Below are positions 17,967 to 26,887 of a DNA stretch of 64,000 bases, one piece after another. How positions within the stretch are numbered: position 1 is the stretch's first letter; the number at the start of each line of letters is the position of its first letter. The translations under genes were made by a program, and so were the position numbers. The notes beneath the pieces are model-generated. The model ran no database searches. It saw only the letters and a list, made by a program, of their open reading frames with translations, and was not told the DNA's origin. The stretch comes from Methylobacterium radiotolerans JCM 2831 (GTDB lineage: Bacteria > Pseudomonadota > Alphaproteobacteria > Rhizobiales > Beijerinckiaceae): contig NC_010505.1 of the NCBI RefSeq assembly GCF_000019725.1, forward strand, positions 4,139,001 to 4,203,000, read 5' to 3'.

Positions 17967-19071
17967 TCCCGGCCCGCCGGCCGTCCTCGGCCAGGCTCGG
18001 CTCCGGCGGCCGGTCCGCCAGCAGCCGGCGGCGGAGGCGCGCGCAGGGGCGCTCGACGAGCCCGTACATCCCCCAGCACCACAGCAGCGTCACCGGGAAG
18101 GCGGCCAGCATCAGCCCGACGCCGTGCAGCCCGGGCCGCAGGTGCAGCACGAGGGCCACCACGGTCATGTGCGCGAGGTAGAAGCTGTAGGACCAGAGCC
18201 CGAGCTGGCGCATCGGCCGGCCGGCCAGCAGCCGCACCAGTGGCCCCTCGCCGTGGAGCAGGTACGCGAAGGGCACGAACAGGGCGGCGCTCTGGAGCGT
18301 GTAGCGCAGGCTCTCGCGGAAGGCGGGATCGCGGACCGCCAGGGTCCCGAGGATCACCGCGAGGCTCGCCGCGACGTGCCAGGGCGCGGGACGCCACGCC
18401 CGGTCGGCCGGAACCACCGGGTTGTTCCACAGCCCGAGGCAGCACCCGAACAGGATCGCGTCGATCCGGGTGTGGGTCCAGCTGTAGTTCAGGCTGTAAT
18501 CCGGCAGCCGCCAGACGTTGACGCACCGGATCGCCAGGACGGCCGCGCAGAGCCCCAGGCAGGCCAGGGCCGCGCGGCGCGGTCGCAGGCGCCCGAGCCA
18601 GAGCAGGAAGACCAGCGGGAAGACGAGGTAGAAGTGCTCCTCGATGGCGAGGCTCCACAGCGGCACCGGCAGCACCGCCTCGGTTCCGAACAGGCCGGGA
18701 TAGTTCGTCAGGAACGTCGCCTGCCCGAGGATCGCCGCCGGCGCGACCGGCATCCAGTCGAGCCACCCCGCCGCGTAGAGCGCGCCGGAGGCGAGCAGGG
18801 TCAGGTACATGGGCGGCAGGATGCGCAGGCTCCGCCGAAGGTAGAAGGCTCCCAGCGACACCGTGCCGGTCCGCGCCCGCTCGATCCGCAGGAGCGTGGT
18901 GATCAGGTAGCCGCTGAGGAAGAAGAAGACGGTCACGCCGAAGCCGCCCGGCACCACGTGGCTGTAGCCGCAATGGGCCGCGAACACGATCAGGATGGCG
19001 AGCGCCCGCACCCCGTCGAGCTGCGGCAGGTAGGGCATCGTCTTCGGGATCGGGTATCCGGATTCCGGCAT
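17953..19071 (-). CDS. Acyltransferase 3 family integral membrane protein (OafA/NodX type)
   Basis: Membrane O-acyltransferase of 372 residues with about ten hydrophobic segments. The N-terminal signature YLPQLDGVRALAILIVFAAH contains the family's catalytic His; GGFGVTVFFFLSGYLITTLL and SLAIEEHFYLVFPL (the E-Y/H motif) follow at normal positions. Such enzymes add acetyl or other acyl groups to surface polysaccharides, lipid A, Nod factors or glucans. The start was set at ATG 19071; a second ATG at 19038 (MPYLPQLDG) is possible. The target could be the periplasmic glucans encoded nearby or an exopolysaccharide; the sequence does not decide. Confidence 0.9.
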   Translation of the reverse strand: MPESGYPIPKTMPYLPQLDGVRALAILIVFAAHCGYSHVVPGGFGVTVFFFLSGYLITTLLRIERARTGTVSLGAFYLRRSLRILPPMYLTLLASGALYAAGWLDWMPVAPAAILGQATFLTNYPGLFGTEAVLPVPLWSLAIEEHFYLVFPLVFLLWLGRLRPRRAALACLGLCAAVLAIRCVNVWRLPDYSLNYSWTHTRIDAILFGCCLGLWNNPVVPADRAWRPAPWHVAASLAVILGTLAVRDPAFRESLRYTLQSAALFVPFAYLLHGEGPLVRLLAGRPMRQLGLWSYSFYLAHMTVVALVLHLRPGLHGVGLMLAAFPVTLLWCWGMYGLVERPCARLRRRLLADRPPEPSLAEDGRRAGITPA

Positions 19072-19286
19072 GGCGGAGGTCGATCTCGCGGCGGGCGTCG
19101 GGGTCTCAGCATAAGCGCGCTTTTCGCGCGGACCGACATCCGCGCGGCGCGCTGAGCGGCTGGACCAGTGTCCGCATGGTGAATCCAGCTCTCCGAGCCC
19201 GGTGAAGGCCGGAGGAGATTGGTAACCACGCCGGTCCATGATCCCGCCCGATCGCCCGGTCCCGGGCGCCGTCGGGAGTGTTGCGT

Positions 19287-21074
19287 ATGGTCCCGGTCCA
19301 GCCCCGCCGTCACGCCCGCCCGCACGCCGCGCTGGGTGCGGGCCTGTCCCTGCTGGCCCTGCTCGGAGCGCCGGGCGCCGCCCTGGCGCAGGGGGCCGGC
19401 GCCGCGCAGGCCGGCCCCGCGCCGGTGCCGCCGCTCGCCGTGCCGGTCGCGGTGCCGCCCGCCGCCGCGGGCGAGACCGCGAAGGGCCAGGAGCCCCGGG
19501 CACCCGAGGCGAAGGGCGCCGCCGGCCAGGCGGACACCAAGCGGGCCGAGACCAAGCCGCCCGAGCCCAGGGCGACCGAGGTCGTGCCGGAGCCTGTCCC
19601 GGTGCAGGGCAAGGCGCAGGATGCCAAGGTCCAGAGCGCGAAGGTCCAGGACACCAAGGCGTCGGAGACCAGGGCGCAGCAGGCCAAGCCTCAGGAGGCG
19701 GCCAAGAAGTCGCGCGAGCCGGCGCCGCTGGTCTACGCCAAGGTCTCCACCGACCCGAACCCGACGCTGACGTCGCGGACGTTCCTCGACACGCTCCGGG
19801 CGGCCGAGCGCTACGCGGCCTTCGCGGAGGCCGGCGGCTGGGAGCGGCTGCCCGAGGATCTCGCGCGCCTCAAGCCCGGCGAGCGCCACCCGGCGATCCC
19901 CGCCCTGCGCCACCACCTGACGCTCACCGGCGACCTGCCGGCGGACGCGCCCCCGAACGACCGCCTCGACCCGCCGCTGGTGGCGGCGATCGCGGCGTTC
20001 CAGGCCCGTCACGGCCTGCCCGACAGCGGCGTCCTGGGCCGGCTCACCATCAACGCGCTCAACGTGCCGGCCGCGGTGCGCCAGCGGCAGCTCGCCGCCT
20101 CGGCGGCCCGGCTGATGGGCTCGAAATTCCCGTTCGGCGAGCGCTACGTGGTGGTCAACATCCCGTCCGCCGCCGTGGAGGCGGTGGAGAACGGCGCCGT
20201 CGCGCGCCGCTACGTCGCGGTGGTCGGCTCCCCCGACAAGGCGACGCCGCCGGTGGAGACGCGGATCACCGACATCAACTTCAACCCGACCTGGACGGTC
20301 CCGGCCTCGGTGGTGAAGAACGAGATCATCCCGCAGATGCGCAGGAATCCGGGCTATCTCGCCAAGAACCACATCCGGATCCTCAGCCCGTCGGGCGAGG
20401 TCGACCCGACCCGGATCGACTGGGCGGGCGAGAAGGCCGTCAACTACACGCTGCGCCAGGATCCCGGCTTCGACAATTCGCTCGGCCAGGTGCGCATCGA
20501 CATGCCGAACCGCTTTGCCGTCTACATGCACGATACGCCGGCGAAGTCGCTCTTCGCCGCGAGCGTGCGCTTCCACAGCCACGGCTGCGTCCGGGTCGGA
20601 CAGGTGAAGGAGCTGGTCGGCTGGCTGCTGCAGGGCACGGACGGCCCCAACGGGCCGGGCACGAGTTGGGGCCCCATCGAGATCGAGACCGGCATCGCCG
20701 ACGGCGAGCGCCGCGACATCAAGCTCGCCAAGCCGATCCCGGTGACCTTCGTGTATCTCACCGGCTACGCCACGCCGGACGGGAAGGCGCATTTCCGCGA
20801 CGACATCTACAACCTCGACACGCCGGCGGCCGAGCCCGCCGCCACCGGCACGATCCCGCCCGCGGCGGCTGCGGACGCGGGCGCCGCGAAGCCGACCCCC
20901 GCCACCACCGCGCCGGCCACGCCCCGGCCCGGTGCCGCCCACGACGCGAAGCCGGTCCCGGCGCGGGCCGCCGTGGCCAGGCCCGCACCGGCAAGGCCCG
21001 CCCCCGCCAAGCCGGCGGCGACCCGGCCCGGCCCGGAGCCCCGCAGTTTGGAATCCGTCGAACCTATCCGCTAA
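19287..21074 (+). CDS. Large exported L,D-transpeptidase (YcbB-like) with peptidoglycan-binding domain
   Basis: Protein of 595 residues. An N-terminal signal peptide (GLSLLALLGAPGAALAQ) is followed by a long Ala/Pro/Lys/Gln-rich stretch (about 35-150) that may cross the periplasm. A peptidoglycan-binding repeat then contains GLPDSGVLGRLTINALNVP. The YkuD domain carries YVVVNIPSAAVEA, TDINFNPTWTVP and the catalytic HSHGCVRVGQ with Cys and His. The C-terminal 90 residues are Ala/Pro/Lys-rich and disordered. This architecture matches the YcbB (LdtD) group that makes 3-3 cross-links. ATG 19287 is preferred over a GTG three codons upstream. Confidence 0.92.
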   Translation: MVPVQPRRHARPHAALGAGLSLLALLGAPGAALAQGAGAAQAGPAPVPPLAVPVAVPPAAAGETAKGQEPRAPEAKGAAGQADTKRAETKPPEPRATEVVPEPVPVQGKAQDAKVQSAKVQDTKASETRAQQAKPQEAAKKSREPAPLVYAKVSTDPNPTLTSRTFLDTLRAAERYAAFAEAGGWERLPEDLARLKPGERHPAIPALRHHLTLTGDLPADAPPNDRLDPPLVAAIAAFQARHGLPDSGVLGRLTINALNVPAAVRQRQLAASAARLMGSKFPFGERYVVVNIPSAAVEAVENGAVARRYVAVVGSPDKATPPVETRITDINFNPTWTVPASVVKNEIIPQMRRNPGYLAKNHIRILSPSGEVDPTRIDWAGEKAVNYTLRQDPGFDNSLGQVRIDMPNRFAVYMHDTPAKSLFAASVRFHSHGCVRVGQVKELVGWLLQGTDGPNGPGTSWGPIEIETGIADGERRDIKLAKPIPVTFVYLTGYATPDGKAHFRDDIYNLDTPAAEPAATGTIPPAAAADAGAAKPTPATTAPATPRPGAAHDAKPVPARAAVARPAPARPAPAKPAATRPGPEPRSLESVEPIR

Positions 21075-21210
21075 AGCCAACCCAGCCATGCGATTCTCGG
21101 AACGGCGGAACCTCCCGACGGGCCGGTCATTGGCTCGCAGAAGGCGCGGCGGCCGCTCCCCGGAGAGACGGTTCGACGCGCCGAGCCACCGAACCGCACG
21201 GGAGACGACC

Positions 21211-21744
21211 ATGGCCAAGGCCAAGCCGAGCAGCCGCATCGAGAGCGCGCGCCTGAACACCCCGACCGACCTCGATCCGAGCGACGTCCGGACGATCGCC
21301 GAGGGCCTGACGATCCTGAGCTCGGACCTGTTCGCGCTCTACATCAAGACCAAGAACTTTCACTGGCACATGAGCGGACCCCATTTCCGCGACTACCACC
21401 TCCTGCTGGACGAGCAGTCCGCCCAGATCTTCGAGATCATCGACGCGGTGAACGAGCGCGCCCGCAAGATCGGCGGCACGGTCCTGCGCTCGCTCGGCCA
21501 GGCGAAGAGCCTGACCCGCGTGGCCGACAACGACGCCGAGTACGTCTCGCCCCTCGACATGCTCAAGGAGCTGCGCGACGACAACAAGGCCCTCACCGCC
21601 AACATGCGGACGCTCCACGGCGTCACCGACGAGGCCGGCGACGTGGCGACCACCTCGCAGCTCGAGGAGTGGATCGATCAGTCCGAGGAGCGGACGTGGT
21701 TCCTCTACGAGACCACCCGCAACGCGACCGACAGCGGCCACTGA
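21211..21744 (+). CDS. dps: Dps family DNA-binding ferritin
   Basis: A 177-residue four-helix protein that stores iron and protects DNA during starvation and oxidative stress. The ferroxidase signature is KTKNFHWHMSGPHFRDYHLL near 47-66 followed by DEQSAQIFEIID, giving the inter-subunit His and Asp/Glu ligands. The N-terminal tail is Lys/Ser-rich (MAKAKPSSRIES) and could contact DNA. ATG 21211 follows GGGAG at 21200-21204. It stands alone in the plus direction, 136 bp after the L,D-transpeptidase gene, with no OxyR-like gene nearby. Confidence 0.95.
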   Translation: MAKAKPSSRIESARLNTPTDLDPSDVRTIAEGLTILSSDLFALYIKTKNFHWHMSGPHFRDYHLLLDEQSAQIFEIIDAVNERARKIGGTVLRSLGQAKSLTRVADNDAEYVSPLDMLKELRDDNKALTANMRTLHGVTDEAGDVATTSQLEEWIDQSEERTWFLYETTRNATDSGH

Positions 21745-21796
21745 GCCGCGCCGCCCGGCCTCGGCACGGCCGGTGCCGGGTCGGGCCGCGTCGCCG

Positions 21797-24472
21797 CTAA
21801 CCGGCGGCGAGATCGAGGTGCACCTTCACGAGGCCCGGATCGTCCGGGTCGCGCCCCTGCGCGAAGCCGAGGCGGCGGCAGACCGCGAGCATCGGCCGAT
21901 TCTCGGCCAGGACCGTGCCCTCGACCCGCCCGATCCCCTCGGACCGCGCCCAGTCGATCATCAGGCGCATCAGCGCGAAGGCGAGGCCCGTCCCGCGGGC
22001 GTCGCGGCCCACCGCGATCGCGTACTCGCCGCTCTCGTGGTTGGCGTCGGCGTGGAGCCGGACCGCCCCGAGCATGCGCTCGCCGCCGCCCGGCTCGATC
22101 TCCGTGGCCACGAACGCGATGGCGCGGGCGTAGTCGAGCTGCGTCAGGCGGGCCAGGAAGGCGTGGCTGAACTCGCGCACTGGACCGAAGAACCGCAGCC
22201 GCAGATCCTCCGGGTCGAGCCCCTTGAAGAAGGCCAGGAACAGGCCCTCGTCCTCCGGGCGCACGGGCCGCACTCGGACCGTCCGGTCCTTGAGGTTGAG
22301 CGTGCGGATCCACTCGGCCGGATAGGGCCGGATCGCGAAGCGCGGGTGGCCGCGGCCGTGGGCGCCGCGCTCCGCGCGCCCGATCCGGACCCGGGCGTCC
22401 AGGGCCAGCACGCCGGTCTCGTCCGCCAGGAGCGGGTTGATGTCGAGCTCGCGCACCTGCGGCAGGTCCGCGGCGAGCTGGGATAGCTTCACCAGCGTCA
22501 GCGCGATCGCCCCGAGATCGGCCGCCGGAACGTCGCGGTAGGCCTCCAGGCGCCGCGCGACCCGGGTGCGGGCGATGAGGTCGCGCGCCAGGGTCAGGTC
22601 GAGCGGCGGCAGGCCGAGGGCGCGGTCGTCGATCACCTCCACGGCGGTCCCGCCCCGGCCGAACACCACCACCGGGCCGAAGACCGCGTCCTCGGCGAGG
22701 CCGGCGATCAGCTCCCGGCGCTGGCCGCGGCGGACCATGGGCTGGACTGCGAAGCCGGTCACCCGGGCGTCGGGCCGCTCCCGGCGGGCGCGGGCGAGGA
22801 TGCTGCGGGCGGCCTCCGCGACGTCGGCCTCGCTGGTCAGGTCGAGATGGACGCCGCCGATGTCGGACTTGTGCACGATGTCCGGCGAGACGACCTTCAG
22901 CGCCACCGTCCCGCCCGCCGCGATGATCGGCCACGCGGCCGCCGCGGCCGCGGCCGTGTCGGGGGCGAGCGTGATCGGGACGGTCGGGATCCCGTAGGCC
23001 TGCAGGAGGCCGTTCACCGCCACCGGGTCGAGCCAGGCGGCGCCCTGGCGCAGGGCGCCGGCGACGATCGAGCGGGCCCGCGCCGTGTCGGGGGAAAAGT
23101 CCCGCGGCAGCGAGTCCGGCGTGCGCATCAGGTCGTCCTGGGCCTCGCGGTAGCGGACGAGGTGCAGGAAGCCCTCGATCGCCTCGGAATCGGTGGTGAA
23201 ATGCGGGATCCCGGCCTGCGCGAAGGTCTCGCGCGCCGCCTCCGCGTCGCCGAGCGTGACCGCGAAGACCGGCTTCTTGCGGGTCTGGCCGGCGCGGGCG
23301 GCCTTGACCGTCGCGGCGACGGCCTCGGCCACCGCGCCCGCCTCCGAGCGGACGGTCGGCACGTGGATCGCCAGCACGGCGTCGCTCGTCCGATCCGTCA
23401 GCAGCGGCGTCAGGGCGGCCGCGAAGGCCGGGCCAGCGGCCTCGATGCCGAGATCGAGGGGATTGCCCGGCGCGCGGCCCTCCGCCTCGGCGGGCGCCGC
23501 CAGGGTCCCGGCCCGCTCGATCAGCCGGTCCGCGGCGAGGAGGCCGATGCCGCGGCCGTTCGACACGATCGCCAGCCGGTGGCCGGGGAACGGCCGCTGC
23601 CGCCCCAGGGTCTCCACGGCGGAGAACATCGCGTCGAGGTCCGGCACGGCCAGCAGGCCGGCCCGCCGGAAGGCCGCGGCGTAGACCGCGTCCGGGCGGG
23701 CCAGGGCGCCGGTATGGGTGACGGCGGCGCGGGTGTCGGGCCGGTGCCGGCCGGCCCGCAGGACCACGACGGGCTTGGCCCGGGCGGCGGCGCGGGCGGC
23801 CGACATGAACCTGCGGGCATCCGCGACCCGGTCCAGGCAGAGCAGGATCGCGCGGGTGCGGTAATCTGCGGCGAAATGGTCGAGGCAGTCGGCCACGCCG
23901 ATGTCGAGGACGCTGCCGAGCGACAGCACCGCCGAGAAGCCCGTGCCGTGGCGGGCGCCCCAGGCGACGATGGCGGCCGCGACCGTGCCGGATTGCGAGA
24001 CGAGGGCGAGGTCGCCGGCCAGGGGCGCGTGGGCGAACAGGCTTGCATTGAGCTTGGCGCCCGGGACCGCGAGGCCGGCGCTGTCGGGCCCGAGCAGGCG
24101 CAGGCCGTGGGCGCGGGCGATCCCGTGGGCGACCGGGCCGGGATCCTCCGGCCCGGAGCCGAGCCGCGCCGTGAGGATCACGGCCGCCCCGGCGCCGATC
24201 GCGGCGGCCTGCGCGACGACCTCGGGCACGCTCGGCGGCGGCACCGCGATCAGGACGAGGTCGGGGGCGGCGGGCAGGTCCGCGACCCGCGGCACACAGG
24301 GCAGCCCCTCGACGGTCGCTTGATCGGGCTGGACCGGCATGATCGCGCCGGGGAACCCGGCGGCGCGCAGGCTGTCGAGCACGCTGCGCCCCAGCGAGCC
24401 CGCGCGCCCCACCGCCCCGACCAGGGCGATCGAGCGGGGCGCCAGCAGCTTGTCGAACCGGTAGGTGCTCAC
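21797..24472 (-). CDS. Acyl-CoA ligase (NDP-forming) / GNAT acetyltransferase fusion, Pat-like
   Basis: Long protein of 891 residues in three parts. Residues 1-460 are the CoA-binding and ligase-like domains of NDP-forming acyl-CoA synthetases (LLAPRSIALVGAVGRAGSLG at the start). Residues about 480-690 form an ATP-grasp domain (AWPIIAAGGTVALKVVSPDI, HKSDIGGVHLDL). Residues about 715-891 are a GNAT acetyltransferase with the acetyl-CoA loop VGRDARGTGLAFALM. This order matches Pat/PatZ protein lysine acetyltransferases, which acetylate and switch off acyl-CoA synthetases; in such proteins the ligase part is often only a sensor. A sirtuin, the opposing enzyme, is encoded at 51.1 kb. Confidence 0.9.
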   Translation of the reverse strand: MSTYRFDKLLAPRSIALVGAVGRAGSLGRSVLDSLRAAGFPGAIMPVQPDQATVEGLPCVPRVADLPAAPDLVLIAVPPPSVPEVVAQAAAIGAGAAVILTARLGSGPEDPGPVAHGIARAHGLRLLGPDSAGLAVPGAKLNASLFAHAPLAGDLALVSQSGTVAAAIVAWGARHGTGFSAVLSLGSVLDIGVADCLDHFAADYRTRAILLCLDRVADARRFMSAARAAARAKPVVVLRAGRHRPDTRAAVTHTGALARPDAVYAAAFRRAGLLAVPDLDAMFSAVETLGRQRPFPGHRLAIVSNGRGIGLLAADRLIERAGTLAAPAEAEGRAPGNPLDLGIEAAGPAFAAALTPLLTDRTSDAVLAIHVPTVRSEAGAVAEAVAATVKAARAGQTRKKPVFAVTLGDAEAARETFAQAGIPHFTTDSEAIEGFLHLVRYREAQDDLMRTPDSLPRDFSPDTARARSIVAGALRQGAAWLDPVAVNGLLQAYGIPTVPITLAPDTAAAAAAAWPIIAAGGTVALKVVSPDIVHKSDIGGVHLDLTSEADVAEAARSILARARRERPDARVTGFAVQPMVRRGQRRELIAGLAEDAVFGPVVVFGRGGTAVEVIDDRALGLPPLDLTLARDLIARTRVARRLEAYRDVPAADLGAIALTLVKLSQLAADLPQVRELDINPLLADETGVLALDARVRIGRAERGAHGRGHPRFAIRPYPAEWIRTLNLKDRTVRVRPVRPEDEGLFLAFFKGLDPEDLRLRFFGPVREFSHAFLARLTQLDYARAIAFVATEIEPGGGERMLGAVRLHADANHESGEYAIAVGRDARGTGLAFALMRLMIDWARSEGIGRVEGTVLAENRPMLAVCRRLGFAQGRDPDDPGLVKVHLDLAAG

Positions 24473-24874
24473 GACCGGCGACTCACGGCGCCGTCACGGG
24501 ACGAGGTCCCGCAAGCCGTTCCTGGCGGCACGCATCTGGTCCCCTCGCTCACGTCCGACCGGGCGAGACGCCCGGGCGCCCGCCGCCCTCCCAGATGGCG
24601 CGATCCGGCGCGCCTGCAACGCCCGGTCGGCACGCACAGGGCGGAAATCGTCTGGTCGACGCCCGCGAGGCAGCCAGACCGCCTTTTGTTCAATATCGAG
24701 CGCCCTTTATCCACTCTAAGACGGGACTTGTGGGCGTGTGTGGATTGGTCTTGCTATTAAATTCACACCACCATAGTAACTGCCTCTTAACTACCCTGTA
24801 TCGGGTCGAGCAGAGACAGATTCCGGCCGGCGCCGGCGGTCGGTGGCCGGCTGGGATCGAGTGGAGGTTATGGG
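24473..24874 (+). promoter_or_regulatory. mucR: Intergenic region with AT-rich island and candidate mucR promoter
   Basis: The 402 bp between the Pat-like gene and mucR contain no credible gene. From about 24684 to 24800 the sequence is strikingly AT-rich for this genome, with many T-A steps (TTTTGTTCAATATCG, CTATTAAATTC). A sigma-70-like promoter fits: TTGCTA at 24751-24756, 17 bp spacer, TAGTAA at 24774-24779, giving a leader of about 90 nt. MucR proteins bind AT-rich DNA with T-A steps and usually repress their own genes, so this is the expected place for autoregulation. Confidence 0.55.
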
Positions 24875-25288
24875 ATGGACGCCACGGGTGAAGGGCAACC
24901 GGACTATCTCACGCTGTCCGTCGACATCGTGTCGGCCTTCGTGAGCAACAATCCGGTCCCCGCGCCGGAACTGCCCGGGCTGATCGCGGCCATCCACGCG
25001 ACGCTGCACGGGCTCGGCGAGCCGTCCGCCCCGCCGGCGGAGGAGCTGCGGCCTGCCGTGCCGGTCCGGCGCTCGGTCCAGCCCGACTTCATCGTCTGCC
25101 TGGAGGACGGCAAGAAGTTCAAGTCGCTGAAGCGCCACCTGCGGACGCACTACAACCTGACGCCCGAGGAGTATCGCGGGAAATGGGGCCTGCCGCCCGA
25201 CTACCCGATGGTGGCGCCGAACTACGCCGCGGCGCGGTCCAGCCTCGCCAAGAGCATGGGCCTCGGCCACCAGCGCCGGAAGGGCTGA
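24875..25288 (+). CDS. mucR: MucR/Ros family transcriptional regulator
   Basis: A 137-residue zinc-finger-type regulator. The N-terminal half (YLTLSVDIVSAFVSNNPVP near residues 10-28) is the oligomerisation domain, and the C-terminal DNA-binding domain carries VCLEDGKKFKSLKRHLRTHY near 69-88. The second zinc cysteine of Ros is replaced by Asp (C-x2-D), as in MucR1-type proteins. Members act as H-NS-like global silencers controlling exopolysaccharide, motility and host interaction. ATG 24875 follows GGAGG at 24862-24866. The upstream AT-rich region is a likely self-binding site. Confidence 0.95.
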   Translation: MDATGEGQPDYLTLSVDIVSAFVSNNPVPAPELPGLIAAIHATLHGLGEPSAPPAEELRPAVPVRRSVQPDFIVCLEDGKKFKSLKRHLRTHYNLTPEEYRGKWGLPPDYPMVAPNYAAARSSLAKSMGLGHQRRKG

Positions 25289-25398
25289 CGGCGCGGCGCT
25301 CTCGTCCGCGTCCGCGTCCACAGCTTTCGGAGCCGGATTAGGCATCGGGCAAGCCGCGCTTGCGAGGGTCCGGGGCCCGTCAGCGCCCCAGAGACCCG

Positions 25399-26148
25399 AT
25401 GTCCGGCAAGCCCAGCCTCGTCGCCCGCCTGTTCTGGACGGCCGTGATCGGCCTCCCGTTCGGGCTCTGGTACGGCCGGCCGGCGCTCGCCGCGACGGGG
25501 CTCGCCCTCGGGCTCGTCCTGCTGCGGCATCTCGGGCGCCCGCGCCGGTTCCGGGCCCGGGTGCGGCGGATCGCCCGGGCCCATGCCGAGACGCTGGCGC
25601 TGCGGCGGCGTCAGGAGAGCTACAGCGACCCCTACGGCAACTGGATCGAGGACGGCTGGCTGCGCGAGCGGGCGTACTTCCTCGAGCGGACCGTCCTGCC
25701 GCAGCTCGGTCCCCGCTTCGCCGACCTCGCCGAGGCGGAGCACGCGCGGATGCTGGCGATCATCGAGGCCGAGGCGGCCGCCGTCGCGCTCCCGGACGAG
25801 GACGAGGCGCCCGGCGACGGGCTCGACTACGAGCGCTACTGCGCCGAGCGCCTGGTCCGGGCCGGCTGGCGCGCGCACCGGACGCCGGCGAGCGGCGACC
25901 AGGGCGCCGACATCGTGGCGGTGCGGGACGGGCTGCGCCTCGTCGTGCAGTGCAAGCGGCTGAGCAAGCCCGTGGGCAACGCCGCCGTTCAGGAAGCCGC
26001 CGCGGCGCTGCGCTACTGGGACGGGGACCGGGCCGCCGTGGTGTCGAACGCCGGCTTCACGCCGGCGGCGCGCCGGCTGGCCACGGCCACCGGCGTGCTC
26101 CTGCTGCACCACGACGCCCTCGAGGCGATCGACCTCGCGGAGGCGTGA
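25399..26148 (+). CDS. Membrane-anchored restriction-endonuclease-like (Mrr_cat) protein
   Basis: Protein of 249 residues. Residues 8-45 hold two adjoining hydrophobic stretches (VARLFWTAVIGLPFGLWYG and ALAATGLALGLVLL), so it is probably a membrane hairpin. The middle is charged and helical. The C-terminal 110 residues form a PD-(D/E)xK nuclease domain of the Mrr type: LDYERYCAERLVRAGW, then SGDQGADIVAVRDG with the metal-binding Asp, then VVQCKR with the QxK motif. No methyltransferase is nearby, so it is not a normal restriction system. Start at ATG 25399, inside the gap after mucR. Role unknown; phage defence or DNA uptake processing are guesses. Confidence 0.8.
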   Translation: MSGKPSLVARLFWTAVIGLPFGLWYGRPALAATGLALGLVLLRHLGRPRRFRARVRRIARAHAETLALRRRQESYSDPYGNWIEDGWLRERAYFLERTVLPQLGPRFADLAEAEHARMLAIIEAEAAAVALPDEDEAPGDGLDYERYCAERLVRAGWRAHRTPASGDQGADIVAVRDGLRLVVQCKRLSKPVGNAAVQEAAAALRYWDGDRAAVVSNAGFTPAARRLATATGVLLLHHDALEAIDLAEA

Positions 26149-26154
26149 CGATCC

Positions 26155-26796
26155 TCAGGCGAGCGGGCCCGGGATGGCGATCTCCGCCTCGCTGAGCAGG
26201 CGCGCCTCGTGGCGGCGCACGAACAGCCACAGGGCCAGGCCGCCGAACACCACCAGCGCCAGCAGGGTCAGGCCCACCGGGCCGACGATGTGCTCGATCT
26301 GGCGCCCGCAATAGTACGAGCCGAGGCCCATGCTGCCGGCCCAGACGATGCCGCCGAGGGCGTTGAAGGCGAAGAAGCGGCGCGCGTCCAGCCGGTTGAC
26401 CCCGGCGAGCAGGGCCGCGTAGGCGCGCAGCATCGCGGTGAAGCGGCCGAAGAACACGATCTTCCCGCCGTGCTGGCGGAACAGGTACTGGCCGAGCTTG
26501 AGCCGCCCGTGATCGAGGGCGATGAGGTGGCCGTAGCGGAGCAGCAGCGGCATGCCCCAGCGCCGCCCCGCCCAGTAGCCGACATTGTCGCCCAGGATCG
26601 CCGCCGCCGCCGCCGCGGCGATGACCAAGCCGATATTCAGGTTGCCGGTGCTGCCGGCGTAGACGGCGGCCGAGATCAGCACCGTCTCGCCGGGGCACGG
26701 CACGCCGGCGCTCTCGAGGGTGATGACCACGAAGATCGCGATGTATCCGTAATTCGCGATCAGGTCGGCGATGGGCAGGTCGTTCAGGAAGGCCAT
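26155..26796 (-). CDS. DedA family membrane protein
   Basis: Integral membrane protein of 213 residues. DedA marks are ESAGVPCPGETVLISAA near 30-46, GDNVGYWAGRRWG near 76-88 and FFGRFTAMLRAYAALLAG near 115-132, which carries the conserved arginines needed for function. DedA proteins act as lipid (undecaprenyl phosphate or phosphatidylethanolamine) flippases or affect proton-motive force. Start at ATG 26796 leaves a short cytoplasmic N-terminus. It converges on the Mrr-like gene, with only 6 bp between the two stop codons, and is followed upstream by the peroxiredoxin gene in the opposite-order minus-strand group. Confidence 0.92.
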   Translation of the reverse strand: MAFLNDLPIADLIANYGYIAIFVVITLESAGVPCPGETVLISAAVYAGSTGNLNIGLVIAAAAAAAILGDNVGYWAGRRWGMPLLLRYGHLIALDHGRLKLGQYLFRQHGGKIVFFGRFTAMLRAYAALLAGVNRLDARRFFAFNALGGIVWAGSMGLGSYYCGRQIEHIVGPVGLTLLALVVFGGLALWLFVRRHEARLLSEAEIAIPGPLA

Positions 26797-26887
26797 GCGG
26801 TCCTCGGGCCGGTCTCCGGGCAGAGCCCGGCGACACAAGCGGACGGAACGTGGCCTTAAGAGGGCCGCCCTGCGGCGCGCGGCGCGC

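Noticed and set aside
19238..21256. Long open frame on the plus strand in another phase over the L,D-transpeptidase gene, and a 756-codon minus-strand frame.
   Set aside because: Both overlap the YcbB-like gene whose YkuD catalytic motif HSHGCVRV is clear; the others are Arg/Gly-rich shadows without domains.
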